This document shows, piece by piece, positions 1-14,200 of a DNA stretch of 64,000 nucleotides. A program made the position numbers and the translations under genes. The stretch is from assembly GCA_007922195.1 (NCBI GenBank), contig ML681995.1:16932079-16996078 (forward strand), written 5' to 3'. The notes under the pieces were generated by a model that was not told the origin of the DNA, made no database searches, and worked only from the letters and a program-made list of their open reading frames with translations. Every line of letters begins with the position of its first letter. Position 1 is the first letter of the stretch. The stretch comes from Podocnemis expansa. Lineage: Eukaryota > Chordata > Testudines > Podocnemididae.

Positions 1-784
1 CCACGAGAATCCTCCTATCCACTGTGTCTTCCCATCTCTGAAAAATCACGGAAGACTGGAGAGGTCCCAGAGAGCTGGAAGAGAGCAATCATAGTGCCCA
101 TGTATAAAAAGGGAAATAAGGAAAACCCAGGAAATTATAGACCAGTCAGCTTAACCTCTGTACCAGGAAAAATAATGGAGCAAATAATTAAGGACTCAAT
201 TAGCAAATATAGAGATGAGAATAAGGCATTAAATGACAGTCAGCAGGGATCTGTCAAGAACAAAATGTCAAACCAACCTAATAGCTTTCTATGATGGGAT
301 GACAAGCCTTGTGGATAGAGGGGAAGAGGTAGATACGATGTGTCTAGACTTTAGAAAGGCGTTTGATATGGTTTCACATCACCTTCTCATTAACAAACTA
401 GGGAAGTACAACCTGGATGGAGCTACAAGATGCTTGCAAAACTGTTTTTATAGCTGCTCTCAGAGACTCATTATCAACACTTTACAGTCATGCTGGAAGG
501 GCATAACAAGTAGGGTACTACAGGAATTGGCTCTGGGTCTGGTTTTGTTCAATATTTTCATCAGTGATTTAGATGATCACATAAAGAGTGCACATATAAA
601 GACTGCCAACGATACCAAGCTGGGAGAGGCTGCAAGTGCTTTAGAGGATAGGATCACAATTCAAAATGATATGGACAAACTGGTGAAATAGTCTGAAGTA
701 AACAGAATGAAATTCAATAAAGTGAAAAGTACTCCACTTAGGGAACAACAATCCACTGACGCATACAAAATGGGCAAAGACTGC
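1..784 (+). mobile_element. CR1 LINE fragment, reverse transcriptase region, degenerate
   Basis: The plus strand encodes decayed pieces of a CR1 reverse transcriptase. One frame (94-294) shows the [13 protein letters not shown] block and another (233-691) shows LDFRKAFDMVSHH, followed by an ISDLDD-like block. Both align by eye with the intact CR1 at 42.3-44.2 kb. Frameshifts and stops break the frame, so this is a dead copy. It lies in the RNF20 intron after coding exon 15, antisense to the gene. The copy resumes at 1331 after a hAT insertion and runs on to the CR1 3' tail. Confidence 0.9.
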
Positions 785-1330
785 CAGGGCTGTCACTATA
801 CGGGTGTGGGGCCCAGGGCAATTGGCCTGTGGGGAGCCCCCCTCAGCTGCCCCTCCTCCCTGCACTGGGGGGGAGGGTGGGTGGCCAAGAGGCTGGCCCC
901 GCACTCCCATCCCCCTTCCCCAAGCCAGGGGCAAAGCAGACTGGTCCAGGGGCTGGGCTCCAGTCTCTTGCCCTGCCTCTGGGCTGGCCCTCTCCACCCC
1001 TAGGCTGGAACAGCCGGCCCAGAGAAGGGGCAAGAGAGAACAGCCTGGCCTCTGGGCTGGCCCACTCTGCCCCTGGGCTGGCAGTTCCCGGCCTTGGGGC
1101 TGGGTGAGCCGGCCCAGAGTAGAGGCTAGCTCTGCACTCCTGCCCACCCTCCTTCCCCGCTACCTTCAGCTCCACGCCAAAAGCAGCAGGGATGGGGCAG
1201 GAACAGCATGGCCATGGGAGGCAGTGGTGTGGCCCCCCACTGCCCTGCTCATGGCAGGACAGCACAGGGCCCACTGAACTGCAGGGTCAGAGATGAATGT
1301 CCCTCTCACCCCCTGCTAAGGATGGCCCTG
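785..1330 (+). mobile_element. Non-autonomous hAT-like element (GC-rich) inserted in CR1
   Basis: A 546-bp GC-rich block interrupts the CR1 copy. It starts CAGGGCTGTCACTA and ends GGATGGCCCTG, which is the reverse complement of CAGGGCCATCC, so it has short terminal inverted repeats. The flanks share GACTG (5 of 8 bases), consistent with a decayed 8-bp target duplication. The interior is similar to 38809-39262, and the terminus matches the 1.6-kb element at 29596-31198. Open frames across it are GC-driven shadows. The hAT superfamily is inferred from the CAG...CTG ends and the 8-bp duplication of the sister copy. Confidence 0.7.
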
Positions 1331-2060
1331 TTGACTGACTAAGAAAGAGTACTGTGGAAAGGGATCTGGGTGTCATAGTGGACCACAAGCTAAATATGAG
1401 TCAACACTGTAACATAATGAGTCAACAGCATAACACTGTTGCAAAAAAAAAAAGCAGCAAATACCACTCTGGGATGTATTAACAGTGTATTGTAAGAAAG
1501 ACTTGAGAAGTAATTTTTCCACTCTACTCCACCCTGACTAGGCCTCAACACAAGTATTGTGCCCAGTACTGGGTGCCTCGTTTCAGGAAAGATGTGGTGA
1601 AACCGGAGAAAGTCCAGAAAAGAGCAACAGGAATGATTAAAGGTCTGGAACACTTGACTTATAAGGGAAGACTGAAAGAGCTGGGTTTGTTTAGTCTGAA
1701 AAAATAGGAGACTGAGAGGGGACATGACAACAGTTTTCAAGTACCTAAAAGGCAGTTACGAGGAAGAGGGGGAAAAATTGTTCTTAACTGCCAATGATAG
1801 GACAAGAAGCAATGGGCTTAAATTATGGCAATGAAGGTTTAGGTTGGACATTAGAAAAAAAATTTCCTAACTGTCAGAGTATTAGCCAGTAGAATAAGTT
1901 GCCTAGGCAGGTTGTGGAATCTCCGTCATTGGAAGTTTTTGAGACCAGGTTAGACAAGCACCTGTCAGAGATGGTTTAAGAATATACTTGGCCCTGCCAT
2001 GATTGCAGGGGGCTGGACTCGACGACCTTGTGTGGTCCCTTCCAGCTTCTGTGATTCTAT
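1331..2060 (+). mobile_element. CR1 LINE 3' portion with tail
   Basis: Continuation of the CR1 from 1-784. It holds the C-terminal reverse-transcriptase region (antisense conceptual peptide at 1390-1740 is a shadow) and the 3' UTR. It ends with the CR1 3' signature GGCTGGACTCGACGACC, then a CCCTTCCAGC block and GTGATTCTAT. Several stops and frameshifts show it is inactive. The tail stops just 16 bases from the splice donor of RNF20 coding exon 15, so the insertion lies very near an exon. Confidence 0.88.
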
Positions 2061-2076
2061 CACCTCTTCTAGTTAC

Positions 2077-2289
2077 CTGTGTTTTCAGGGTCAGGACCTG
2101 ATCTGCCAGCTCCTCCTTTTCTTCCTTCAGTAGTTTATGGATTTGGTTTGACTTGATGCGTTCTGACATCAGCTTGAAGTTGGCATCATCCTTCTCCCGC
2201 AATTGCTGCATCAGCCGAATGTTCTGCTCCTGCATATCCTCAAAGGCTTGTCCAGTGACATCCATTTCTGAAAGCAGGGCCTCTTCCTC
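2077..2289 (-). CDS. RNF20: RNF20 coding exon 15, residues 730-800 (last in window)
   Basis: 213 nt, phase 0. TAG acceptor, then [19 protein letters not shown] to [10 protein letters not shown]. Donor GTAACT. The following exons, which should encode the last coiled coil and the RING domain, are not in the remaining 2 kb, which is occupied by CR1 and hAT sequence. Confidence 0.97.
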
Positions 2290-5200
2290 CTAGAATAAAC
2301 AGTCTGTAATTGCAATCCCGTTTCCCTCCACTACAGGGCACTAAAACACTGCCTTTCTTTTAAGGAATAGACTTTGTTGGTGAAAGATGCAGATCAACAG
2401 TGCAGAGAATGATATCCTCTCTTTAACCCAATAACAGGTCATTCAACACTGAAGTGGAGGATTCCCCATTAGGGGACAGATTGTAGGCACTCAGTCTTTG
2501 ACCTCTGTTTGACCTCTCCATTGCTCACTCCTACACTCCTGAGCCATCCAGCCTCCTGAACAAACACTGTCTTAAAATTCACAAAGGAACCTGGCAAGCT
2601 GAGACCAATCAAAGATCCCCACTTTTGACTGACAAGGAACAGATACATGCCCCAAGTACTGGTACTCTGCTCACCCTCACACAATCCTGCCTTTGTAATG
2701 TAGAATTACCTGCATCAGCCAAAACATCAGTTCTTTATATGCTGGTGTTTGTGTTATGTACACTCTCCATATACACTACACCAATTGTTGCAATTTCTGA
2801 ATCACAAACTGTGGTCTTGTCTCAATTCCAAATAAAATTAAGCTAAACTGAATAGAGGCCACTTCAACTCTGAATCAGAGAGTCCATCCAGGGGTTTAAC
2901 GCAGTTAATTAAAATACTCTAAATTCACATCTTTAGTTAATTTGAATTAAATTTTCCTGAGATCCCTGTTCAGTTAAACTCTGTGTAAATTAAGCATATT
3001 TTGATGATGGACCTCAGTCTTCCCTCACTGGAGACTTTTCCACCCATCTCTTCATTCACCTCATGCATTACACACCTTACCACTGTTGCTGTAGCCTGAT
3101 TGTGTGTGTGCACACATGCATGTGTACACACACACAAATTAAATCCTTCCTCACCCTGTCCCAGCAACAATGTGATGATATTGCTTTAAATGGAGGTGGT
3201 TGCATTGGGGTATAAATCTCTCTCTGGATTAATTCTAGCCATTTCCTGATAAGGTTTGTCGCACAAGAAACCCTTTATTAGGGGAGCATTTCCATAATCT
3301 TCTCTCACCTGCTTCGCCATTGCTAGTTTCTTCTGCAGATACTCAATCTGCTCCTCCACTGCCCGGATCTTGCGTAGGGCATCCTCATCTGCCATTTTTT
3401 TACTCTCTTTTTTTTCCTTGTCCTCTAGCTCCTTCACTCTTTGCCTCAGCTCATCCAGCTACAGTGAGAAGGAAAAGGATGAGATGGGAGGGTGAGCAGG
3501 AGAAGAAAGACAGGTCTCTGAGGCTATGCTGGAAATAGAACAGCAAAAAGGACTTGGCCAAGGAATAAACCTACCACACAACACACTAAAAACCATGGGG
3601 AAACCTCTTTTAAAAGCAGAAGGAAGAAAAGACCCATTTTATCATCTTGTCCAGTTCCCTAGCAGGGAGGTCCCGTGCTACTGGAGGTTTAGCTGTAATA
3701 AATCGGCCCACAAATTTACTCTAACAGTAAGCCAAATTCCAAAGTGGCAACCATGTTCATCTAGATCAGTAAAACAAACAAGTAGTCCTGTGGCACTTAA
3801 AGACTAAAAACTTAATTTATTACATGAGCTTTTGTGGGAGAAAATCCCACTTTGTCAGATTTTTCTCCCATGAAAGCTCGTGCAATAAATAAATTTGTTA
3901 GTCTTTAAGTGCCACAGGACTCTTTGTTTGTTTTACTAACAGTAAGCATAACTGCAAGGAGTGAATGTTCCCAATAGCCTACAATAATCAATGCTGATGG
4001 AATCAGGGTGACTTACACGTCCCTCCACTCATTCTCATCCCATTCTGTAAGTCTCCTCATCTTCAAAGCATCTGACAGAGTGCAATTTTCTCCCAGGAAA
4101 GCTCGTACAATAAATAAATTGATTAGTCTTTAAAAGTGCCACAGGACTCCTTGTTTGTATTTATTAAAGATTCCATGGCACTTGTATATAACAGTAAAAA
4201 CATTAACCCTAGTTTCCTGGTTAAATCCTGTACAGATAGTTATATTGTCCCTATCTGAATTCCTCCTGTCTAGTCATTTGGATGTAATGTTACTCACTTT
4301 TAACCACAATTTGTTGTCTGATCATTTCATTTCGTTTAAATACCTCAAGTGATGGGGCTTGTTCCTTTCCCTTGAGAGGTTATTCTTTTCCAGTCTAACA
4401 GATTGCACTGCAATAAATGTCTTCCTGAACATTCAAGCTTATTTTCATCCCACTGCTCCTAGTTCTACCCCTTCAGGCATCTCCTTGAACAGTTCTTGTT
4501 ACACACAATAGAAGGCCAACAGATGCACATCATCATGCTGGATAGCAAAATTGCTTTGCAAAAATGTAGCTAAATGAATAGTCAGCCAAATGGACACCTC
4601 CATGATGAAGGACCATCCAAAACTTGCCTTTCCCTACATGCCCAGTCTACCCCAATCTTCAGCTGTCTGACAAACGGAAGAACAGAAGGGACATTCTGGA
4701 GTCAAAAAGAAACAGTGGCCCTAAAAGCCTGTGGAGAGCATTTCAGGAGCAGTCATTATATGATGAAGGGCGAGAGAAAAAGGAGCACAGAAAGGGGACG
4801 TAATTACCTCAGCTTTGGCCTTCTTCTCAGCTGCCATGAGCTGAACTTTGTCTCTCTGCTCTTTTGGGGCAGAGCGGTACATGTCTAACAGCAGCTTCAT
4901 CTCCTTCTGGCTCTCCTGAGCTTTCCTGGCAAGAGCAAAAGGAAAAACACCACTTTGAATACTTGGTAGAAATGCTATGATGTGACACTGCCTGCCTGAA
5001 AGCAAGAATAACATTTTCTCAGCATCCTCTAGCACTGGCCTCTGGGTGACTACAGGTCTCATCTATCCCTGGGCACATCTACATATTAGACATGGAACGC
5101 TACAGAAATGGACATTAGCAGATGAACAGACATGCCAAAATGTACTCAGACTAGAAAGAAAACAGCAGCAGAGGCACTTACCTTCATAGGAAACTATAGA

Positions 5201-8200
5201 CTTCCATGGTCATTGATTCAAGACAAGGAAGAGCCTGGCCTTTGACTAGAAATCTGCACCTAACAAGCCCCACCCTTTTTAGATACCTGCAACCACTGCG
5301 ATTTGCTGATTGTGCGAAAGGGCTCTAAATACTACCTCCACTATATGTCCTTTGGGCACATTTTCATGCCAGTAACCCAAGGAAACACAGTTATCTTTAA
5401 CTCCGAAAGCTAATGTCTTAATTCTGGCAATCAGGGTTTTCTAATTATGCTTCTGGGACACACCAGGTAAGGGCATAATGCTGGAAAATAAGAGCAAGAG
5501 GTTCAGCAGTACTTCTTACTTGAGATCAGCCTTCAGCTGCTTGATCACTTCAGCCTCTTTCTTCCTCCCATCCTCATGCTTCCCTTTCTCCTTGGTGGAC
5601 TCTCTCTCCTTCTCTGACTCCTTCTGCTTCTGCTTCTCCCGCTCCCGTTCTTTTTCCTTCTCCTTTTCCCGCTCTCTCTCCTTCTCTCTCTCCTTCTCAC
5701 GCTCCCTCTCCTTCTCCCGTCTCTCACGCTCTCTCTCCTCTTCATCTCGTTTGGCCTTGGCATCAACAGCATCCTCAGAGGTGGCCTTGGGCAGAGATGC
5801 CTGAACAGAGGAATCATCGGGCTCCTGTTTGACTTCTGGTGGTTCCTCCTTGGTCTCTTCAGTGCTGGACTGGGACTGCAAGAGGGCACTTCCACTGCGG
5901 GAGCGAGTCTGAAATGACCAGTGGAGAGGACACAAAGAGGAACAAACCAATTGAATGGGAGAAGTTCTCAGACGAAACACATTCCTCACTGCCATCCCCA
6001 TGAGATTCCCTCTGCATGTCCCCCTCATAGATGCTACTGCCAGTAATTTGCAAAATATTTGAGAAAGCACAATGGAAAACCATGCAATTTATCCCTGGGA
6101 CCTACTATGCTATTCCCAAAGTATGTGCCACCAGAGAAACATTTACACAGGCAAACTGTGAAACAAACTGGTAGCCTATGATCTGCTGTAGCAGATTTTC
6201 TTCTCCCTCTCCACTTGCCCCATTCTCTCCCAGCATCTCCAGCTCTGGTACCTTGCTCAGGTCAGATTGGGCCTCCCTCAGTTTGCGCTTATATCTCAGC
6301 ACCTCCCCCTTCAGCTGGTGATTGTGATTCTGAAGGCTGCTGATAAGGTGACGCATCTCCCGATTTATCGGACCTACAAAAAAAAAAAATAAAACCACAC
6401 ACACAGGCTTAAATTGCCAAAAGCACGATCAGTTCTCCTTCCCAGATCTCAAAGAATTTTTGTCCCTCTTTTAAAAAGTCTTTTCATTGTCCATCTTTCT
6501 GGTAATGATGTACCCAGCAGTGAATGAAATACTTGAGAGACAGGTATAACCAAAGAAAAAGACTCGTGTCCCTACTCCATGACATGGTGGCTTTGAATAT
6601 GCAGAAAACAATAGTAGTGGTCGTGTTTGACACCGTATCTCCTTGCAAATCATCACCCAACTTCTTCCTTAGCTTTGTATTACAGATCTTTTCTTCCCTT
6701 TGAAAATTTCCAGAGGGATAACCATGTTAGTCTGTACACAAAAACAACAAGAGTCCTGTGACACCTTAGAGACTAACACATTTCTTTGGTCATAAGTTTT
6801 CATGGGCTCCAACCCATCTAACAAAGTGGGGTGGAGCCCACGAAAGCTTATGCCTGAAGAAATCTGTTAGTCTTTAAGGTGTCACAGGACTCTCATTGGT
6901 TTTTTTTCCCCATTGAGAATGAGTATCAGAAGGCAGTTCTGCCTCATCAGAAGTCTCTTACCTCTACTTGCTGTTAAAAATACCTTTTTGTCCCTCTCCA
7001 GTGGAAATTAAATATCCCAAGGTTCTAGTACATAAGCCCAATTTCCTAGACAAATTCCTCTCTCAGTAAAAGAGCTTCCAATAGCATAAGAGGCATTACA
7101 TCTTTCCTTCACAATCTTTGGATGGCCAATAACTAAGTAATTCCTAAATACACTGGAAATCATTGGAAGAATATTTGGACCCAGCCAGAAAGACAGAAGA
7201 TAAGACAACTGGTCAAGTTATCTGCTTAAGAAGATTTTTTTTTCTGAGACAGAACAATGCAAACAAATATTTAATTAGAACAGAGGAAGCTCCACAGCAG
7301 GCAGAAATCACAGAAAGGTAGTGCTACGAGGGGCCAATACTGATCTTCTAGTCCATCTCCCTGTGCTAAAGCACGCTGACAGGTGTTTATCCAACTGTAA
7401 CTCCAGAAGTCCCTTAATGTCAATTGGCAGAGGGTCCCCCCCCCCCACTGTAACTCACATCAGTCCTGACACGCTCACTGACTCAGCCTGCTATTGTCAT
7501 AATGTATCTACATCTCAAAGGTGTCATGTCACGTATCTGACATAAACGTGACACGTTGGTCCTGGGAATCACTGTGTGATGTGTGTACGTGTTGAGTATG
7601 AAGTTATAGAAGTGCACTGAAAATGTCGTGTTAAAATGTCTGTGGGAGGCACTGCATGAGCCAAGCCTGCTCCAGACAAAGAAATGTATATTTGCTTGCC
7701 TTCCTGGCTCAGTTGCTGGCAGAGAACAATGAAAGTACCCTTACATGAAAGGTAAACAAAGTCATCATGCTAAACAAATGGCAGAAAAACCCATTTAACA
7801 GTCATGCTGGGGAACAGAATCTACACCCCAGAAAGCCTTCCTGACTCCTGAGTCAAAGACAATGGATTTTAAATAATATAAGGGGAGCAAAAAGACCTTT
7901 TGTTTACCCATTACTGAGGGAGACACTGGAGTAGTCCATTATCTATTAGAGTTGGCCACTCTTCAAGGCTGTGAAAGTTGGATCCTTTAGTATGGAGGGT
8001 TAGGGATGCTGATAACTTGATGGAAGTAAGAAAATTGCTTAGATAAAGATTGTACCTTGCTAAAATTAAGTTTGGTCATTAGAAAGCATGTTCTGGTTTG
8101 TTCTATTTGTCACCGCATTTGTTTTTTCATTCTGGCTTAGTACAACTTCAATTTCTGCTTTCTGTTTATGAGCTTACTCTTGTTTCAGTACAAAACCTTC

Positions 8201-11200
8201 TCAGTGCTGTGTAATAAAGTGACATGTTAATCTTTAGCTAACCTAACACGTTGATCTAAACAAGCAAGGAGTCCTGTGGTGCTTAAAGACTAACAAATTT
8301 ACTTATCACATGAGCTTTCGTGAGAGAAAAATCCCACGTCAGACGCTTTGAAATGATATTTTCTCCCACAAAAGCTCATGTGATAAATAAATTTGTTAGT
8401 CTTTAACTGCTACAGGGCTCCCTGTTTGTTTTGCTGAACCAGACTAACATGGCCGCCCTTCTGGAACTTGCTAACATGTTGATGTATGCTCCATCTGTCC
8501 CTTTGAAGAGAGTAAACCTAACTGTTCTGATTGTCCAGTGAGAGGGATTGGATACTACTGGGAGACGTCTTGGGATACTTGTGGTACACTGATTGTGACT
8601 TGCCAGGCAAGCTTTAGACTGGCAGAGCTTTGAAGTGTTTGCTGGCAAGGCAGACAGACTGGCCTGCCAGAAAACTGACATACAACTTAGCAGCCACAAA
8701 GTTCTCACTCTGGCTAAAACAGAGTGCTGACACTGATCACAGTTTTTGGTTAACTGAGCATGACACCATCCCAGCCCGTTCTTAAAAGCCTCCAATAGCA
8801 GGGATTCCAAAACCTCCTTAGATAACCTGTTCCACTGTTTAACTAGCCCTAGAGTCAGAAAGTTTTTCCTAATATCTAACCTGAGTTTCTCCTGCTGCAA
8901 ACCAAGCCAATTGCTCCTTGTCCGACCCTCAATAGGCATGTAGAACACTGGACCATTGCCCTCTTTATAAAAGCCTTTTACATATTTAAAGACTGTTACA
9001 TTTCCTCTTCAGTCTTGTTCTCTCTCCTTGAAATTAAACATTCTCAATGATTTCAGTCTTTCACTGTAGTCCATGTTTTCTAAACCTTACTTTTGTTACT
9101 CTCCTCTGGACTTTCTCCAGTATGTTCATATTCTTCATAAAATGTGGTGCCCAAATTTGGACACAATACTACTTGAGGCCTCACCGATGCCAAGCAGAAC
9201 AATGATTTTTTGCATCTTACAGCTGACAGTCCTATCATTCTGTGATGTATTAAATTTGCCTTTTTTGCAATACCGTACTCTTGACTCACATTCAGTCTGT
9301 GATCCACTGCAGCTCCAGACCCTTTTCAGCAGTACCCCCACCTAGGCAGTTATTTCCCATTTTTCAGTTGTGAATTTAATTTTTCCTTCCTTAACTGCAG
9401 TACTGTGGTTTGAAATCAACAAGATGAAAATCAAAATTGTGCAAATTCTCCAGTTTATCCAGATCACTCTGAATTCTAATCCTGATCTCCAATCTGCTGA
9501 CAATCCACCTCCTGCAGCAGCTTGCAGTTTTATAAGCCCTCCACCCATTAATGAAAATGCTGAACAGTACTGAACTGAAGACAGACCCACTTGGGGATCC
9601 TCCTAGATACATCCTTAAAAGTGCACCACCTTATAGTAATTTCATCTAGACACTTCCCTACTTTACTTACGGGAATGTCATGTGGGACAATGCCAAAAGC
9701 CTTATGACAGTCCATATGTATTTGTTCCTTTTTTGCAGGTAGGCACTATGTTTGTTCTTCTCCAGGCCTCTGGGATCTCACCCACTCTTTAGGAGATCTC
9801 AAAGATAATCCTTACAGGTTCAGATATTAAGTACCCAAGGGTGAATTCAACCATGCCTGGCTAGTTCAAATATATCTAAATTATCTATGTTCTTTGCCTA
9901 TTCTTACCCAAGAACGTTCTTCCTTATCAATACTAACAATGTGAAGCATTTGATCACAGTTAAAAAGACTAGAAACCTTTTCTAGGTATGTCTGCACTGC
10001 TAGGCCTGCAGGGATCAGTGCAGCGAGATCAACTGATTGGGCAGTGGAAACCAACTCAAACTGATCCCAGAACTGTTCTCCATCGATGCCATTAATCCCC
10101 TCCCACCAAAAGGAGTAGTAAGGCTATGTCAGTCAGTGGGCATCTCCCATCATCAACACAGCATAGTGGAGATGCTGCTAAATAAGTCAACGGGAGATGT
10201 GCAAAACTGTGTTACATCACTCGTGTATCTTCCATCGACCAGCGGCAGCGCAGACCAGGCTTCTATACCATCTATTATTTGCTCCCCTTCTCGATTAACT
10301 GATAAATCAACACTTTCCTTCATCATTCTCTTACTTCTAATGTATTTATAGAACATCTTTTTTTGCTTTTTTGTGTCCCTTGCTAGTCATGACTCATTTT
10401 ATGCCTTACTTTTCTGAAATGCAACCTCTGTTTACAAACAAAAGTTAACACCTGGGAAAGAGACTTGGTACCTGCTTGTTCATTGGCAGCAAGTGTCTGT
10501 TCAAACTCTATCCTCAGCATCTCATACTCCTTGCGGACTTGTGCCAGAGTGTCTTCTAATTGGATCACCTCCGTGCGCAGTTTCTTGCGGAGACTGACTT
10601 CATCCCTCTGGGGAACAAAAAAGGAGACAGAGAGAGATCAGTGCTGTGATCCAGGTGTCTTACATGTCCTCATTGTCCTTATTTTAAAAAAAGAGAAGAG
10701 GATTATCATCTTCCTAAAAAACAGAACAACTGAGCCTGTAAAGTCCAATGAAGGATGCTTGGTCCACTACAAAGCCAACTAGAGTAGAGTGGAAGACGTC
10801 AAAGACGAGGCATTGGAGGAATGGAATGGCTACCTCAATGACTTCCACCTGGCGCTGGTGTGTGCTGCGTGTGCCATGAAGCAGAGTGCGAGCCTCATCA
10901 AGGTGCGCCTTCAGCTGGAGGCTCTCATTATAAAGGACTGAAAACTGGGACTGCATGCAACGGTACTCCGGGGTCTCCTTCACAGCTTCTTCAACTGCTC
11001 TCCGCAATTCCACCTGAACAGAAACACATATACCATGAAGAAAAGGATAGCTGGAGAAGAAAGAAATGTTACCTCATAGTGGATGCTAAATGAGGGAGAT
11101 AACTGAACTCCAACCCCATTCTTCCTTTACATCCACTTCATTGCTTTGACTAGACAGCATTTTCATAGGGCAAAACAATGTCTTTGTGAACCATCCCACA

Positions 11201-14200
11201 GCAGAATTTTTTTACCTGTATGAAAGATACCGAATTAACAACCTGCAGTCAAGAGATATGGCACAGACAGCAGCATTGTCAGCTTCCCTTCATCACTCAG
11301 CTAGCATGCCTGAATCTGAACTTGGATAAGCAAGCTCTAAGAGATAACTGAGTCTCTTGACCTACTCTATCTTTGATCTTCCTGTCACCCAGAGTGATCA
11401 GTTATGGTGTGAGAGACTGAATTCTTTCATGTAGCCAAGAACCAGACTTAAATAAGGAACCTATTTCACAGAGGCAGCAATGCAAGCAACTTTGAAAAAG
11501 AAACAAAAATAGAGCTTAAAACTGTCACAGCTTCAAGCTGGAACAGTTCTGTGAGTTAGTTTGTTCTAATCGCTGCAGAAGCTCTACCTTTTCCTACGCT
11601 CTTTCACTTCCATTCACTGCTTTCTCTCTCTGGTAATTGGATTTGTTGACCACTGAGCTCTGCCTTAGTTCCCCACAAACAGAGCTATGAATGGGGGAGG
11701 GGGATAAGCCCTGTACTCCTAGACAGTTATACTGCCAGGCTGTCACTGAAGATGTAGCGAATAGATGAACTCAAACCACAAAACAGGAAACAGGAATGTC
11801 TATGATTCTCTTCATTGACCACAGTGTCACCACTACACCAAGACTGCCAGACAAAGAAAAACCCCAGCTTCCCACTACCATCCCAGCCTACAGCATGTAA
11901 AATATAACCTAAACACAAAGAGTGGGCCTGAAACTGAGACACAGATTGACTAGTAAGCCTAACTTCACAGAAGCAACTAAAGAGACTCACATAGATTCAA
12001 CACACACACCGAGGAGCCAATCACATCCATCTGCCTTCACTCTCCCCAGAGACCTTAGTAGTTCCTACCTTCAGCTTTTCATTCTGTGTTGTCACCTCCT
12101 CGAGATCCTGGCGTAATTTTTCCAGCTCACTGAGGCGGTTCCCAGCCAGTTCCTTGTTCTCTTCCAGCTCAGCATTCATTTCCTCAAACTGGAGAACAAA
12201 CACAAGACTTCAATTTATTGAAAAAAAAACCCATTCTGCATCTATCTACAGTACTCAGATGGTCTCAATTACGGTAATATCATGAGCACCTCACAGTCTA
12301 AATATTTGTTTCCCCACAACTCCCCTGTGACATGCACTAGGAAGTGCTATTATCCTTGTCTTAGAAATTATCAGGAGATGCCCAGGGAGTCTAAGTGACT
12401 TGCCTGAGCTCACACAGAAGTCTGTGACATGGCAAGGACAAACTCAGGTCTCCCTACTAGCAGCTGCTGCCCCAATCACTGAATCATCCTTCCTCTCCTT
12501 CCCCTCATCCTGCCAACCCCATGGGTTTTACCTTGCGAGCATTGATGGTGATCGTGCCCCCATAGAGGCTGCTCCCGGCTCCATACACTTTGTAACCTTT
12601 GGAATTCACCTGCAATGAAGACAAAGATTTTGTAACAGAAGTGTTTGTACAAACAGGTTAGGGAGTGGGGCACAACTGAAGCATTAAGGAGAAGACAGTC
12701 ACTCTCTCCTTAGCTCATGTCTATTATGCCATTCCAGTCAGAAGTTGTTTAATAAGGTAGAGGAAGGCTCCATAAAGATTCCCTTCTTTCTTTCAGCAAT
12801 ACTCCCTATGAAGATGTTAACCGGTGAGCTCCGAACTGCTCTAACCCTGGCTCTCTTTTCAAAGGGCTTGTTGATTACCCGTTCCAGTACATCTGCCAGG
12901 TGCCGATTGAGCCGCTGCTCTCTCTTGCGGATCTTGTCAATATCCCACTGAAGGTCATCAATCATGGTCTCCAGCACAGACACCCGTGACTCTGCCATCT
13001 CCACTTTCTCCTGCAACTTGGAGAACTGCAGCAAAGGGGACAACAGGGCTTGAGTTAGGATCAGAAGCAATGTCTGATATGGATATTCACAGCTTTTCAG
13101 GATTGCCCAACACTAACTTCCCTCACTAAAGGCTTGTCTACCCTCACATGCATGCTAGCAAAACTTTTGTCAGCAGAAAGACTCTCACTCCCCCGGGCCT
13201 CTCCAAATGACATAATAAAACCATCTAAATGAAGGATGGGTGTTTTTATTCACACCCCTGAGCAAAAAAATTTTTGCTGGTATATGCATTATACACGAGG
13301 CCCTGATTTCAGCATTTAAATAGCTGTAATTGTTCCTTACACACATTTCTTGACCGTTCATCTGATAGGTTGTGAAGAAGGCCGGCTTTCTAAATGGTTA
13401 ATGGAAACTGGAAGATCAAGAGCTGAAATCTCAGAAGGAAAACATGGCTAGTAATTCATACCCTTGAGAACTATAATCATTTTGTAATGAAGGCTCTTAC
13501 AACTCAAATAACCACCAGAACAGAAGAACATCAGTTCCAACCTGCCAGCAATTTTTAAGAGCATTTTAGTCACACCTCTGAGTTGTCCCCCCTCACTATG
13601 CCCTCAATCCTTTGTCTTCTAGCAATAAATTCAGGTGTGTCTCAAGCATGTGGATTTAGTTTATCAATTTATTGCTTCAGTCAAGTTTGCCAATTATTTG
13701 CTCCAGAATCTAACAGAAATACACGGCATATTACAGTTCTCCAAAACTAACAACTCCTCCCTTTGCTCAGAACTTAAATTCATCCGACCTAATCCTTGCT
13801 GGTGCTCCACAGTTCACCCTCTCCATGGCAATGACACGCTTCCCATGATAACAATTCGATTTACTGTGAGCATTCCAGACTGGGATTAAATAAGCAAACA
13901 GAGATGGATTCCCTTATTCTTTCTTGTACCTCCTGAGACATGATTCGGTGTTTCTCCTGGAGGAGATCAGCTAATTCCTGCAGGCGCCCATTTTCATGGG
14001 CAAGGTAGGAATTTAGCTCCTGGACCGCTTCATCCACCAGTGACGCATCTGAAGAGATGGGGAAGGAAACAAAAAGGGAGCCATGGACATGTATCTTCAA
14101 TTCACCAATCAGCAAGTGAATGGGAAGGGGGAACAATATAATAAACTGAATTTGGATGGGGGGAAAAGGGAGGAGAATCTGAAACAAAACAGTTGCTCCA

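Noticed and set aside
1..2076. RNF20 RING-finger exons near the left edge
   Set aside because: No CxxC-type RING or C-terminal RNF20 sequence was found there. The stretch is CR1 and hAT.
5478..5804. Serine-rich plus-strand frame opposite RNF20 exon 12
   Set aside because: It is the complement of the RE/KE coding repeat. The minus-strand reading matches RNF20 with correct splice sites.
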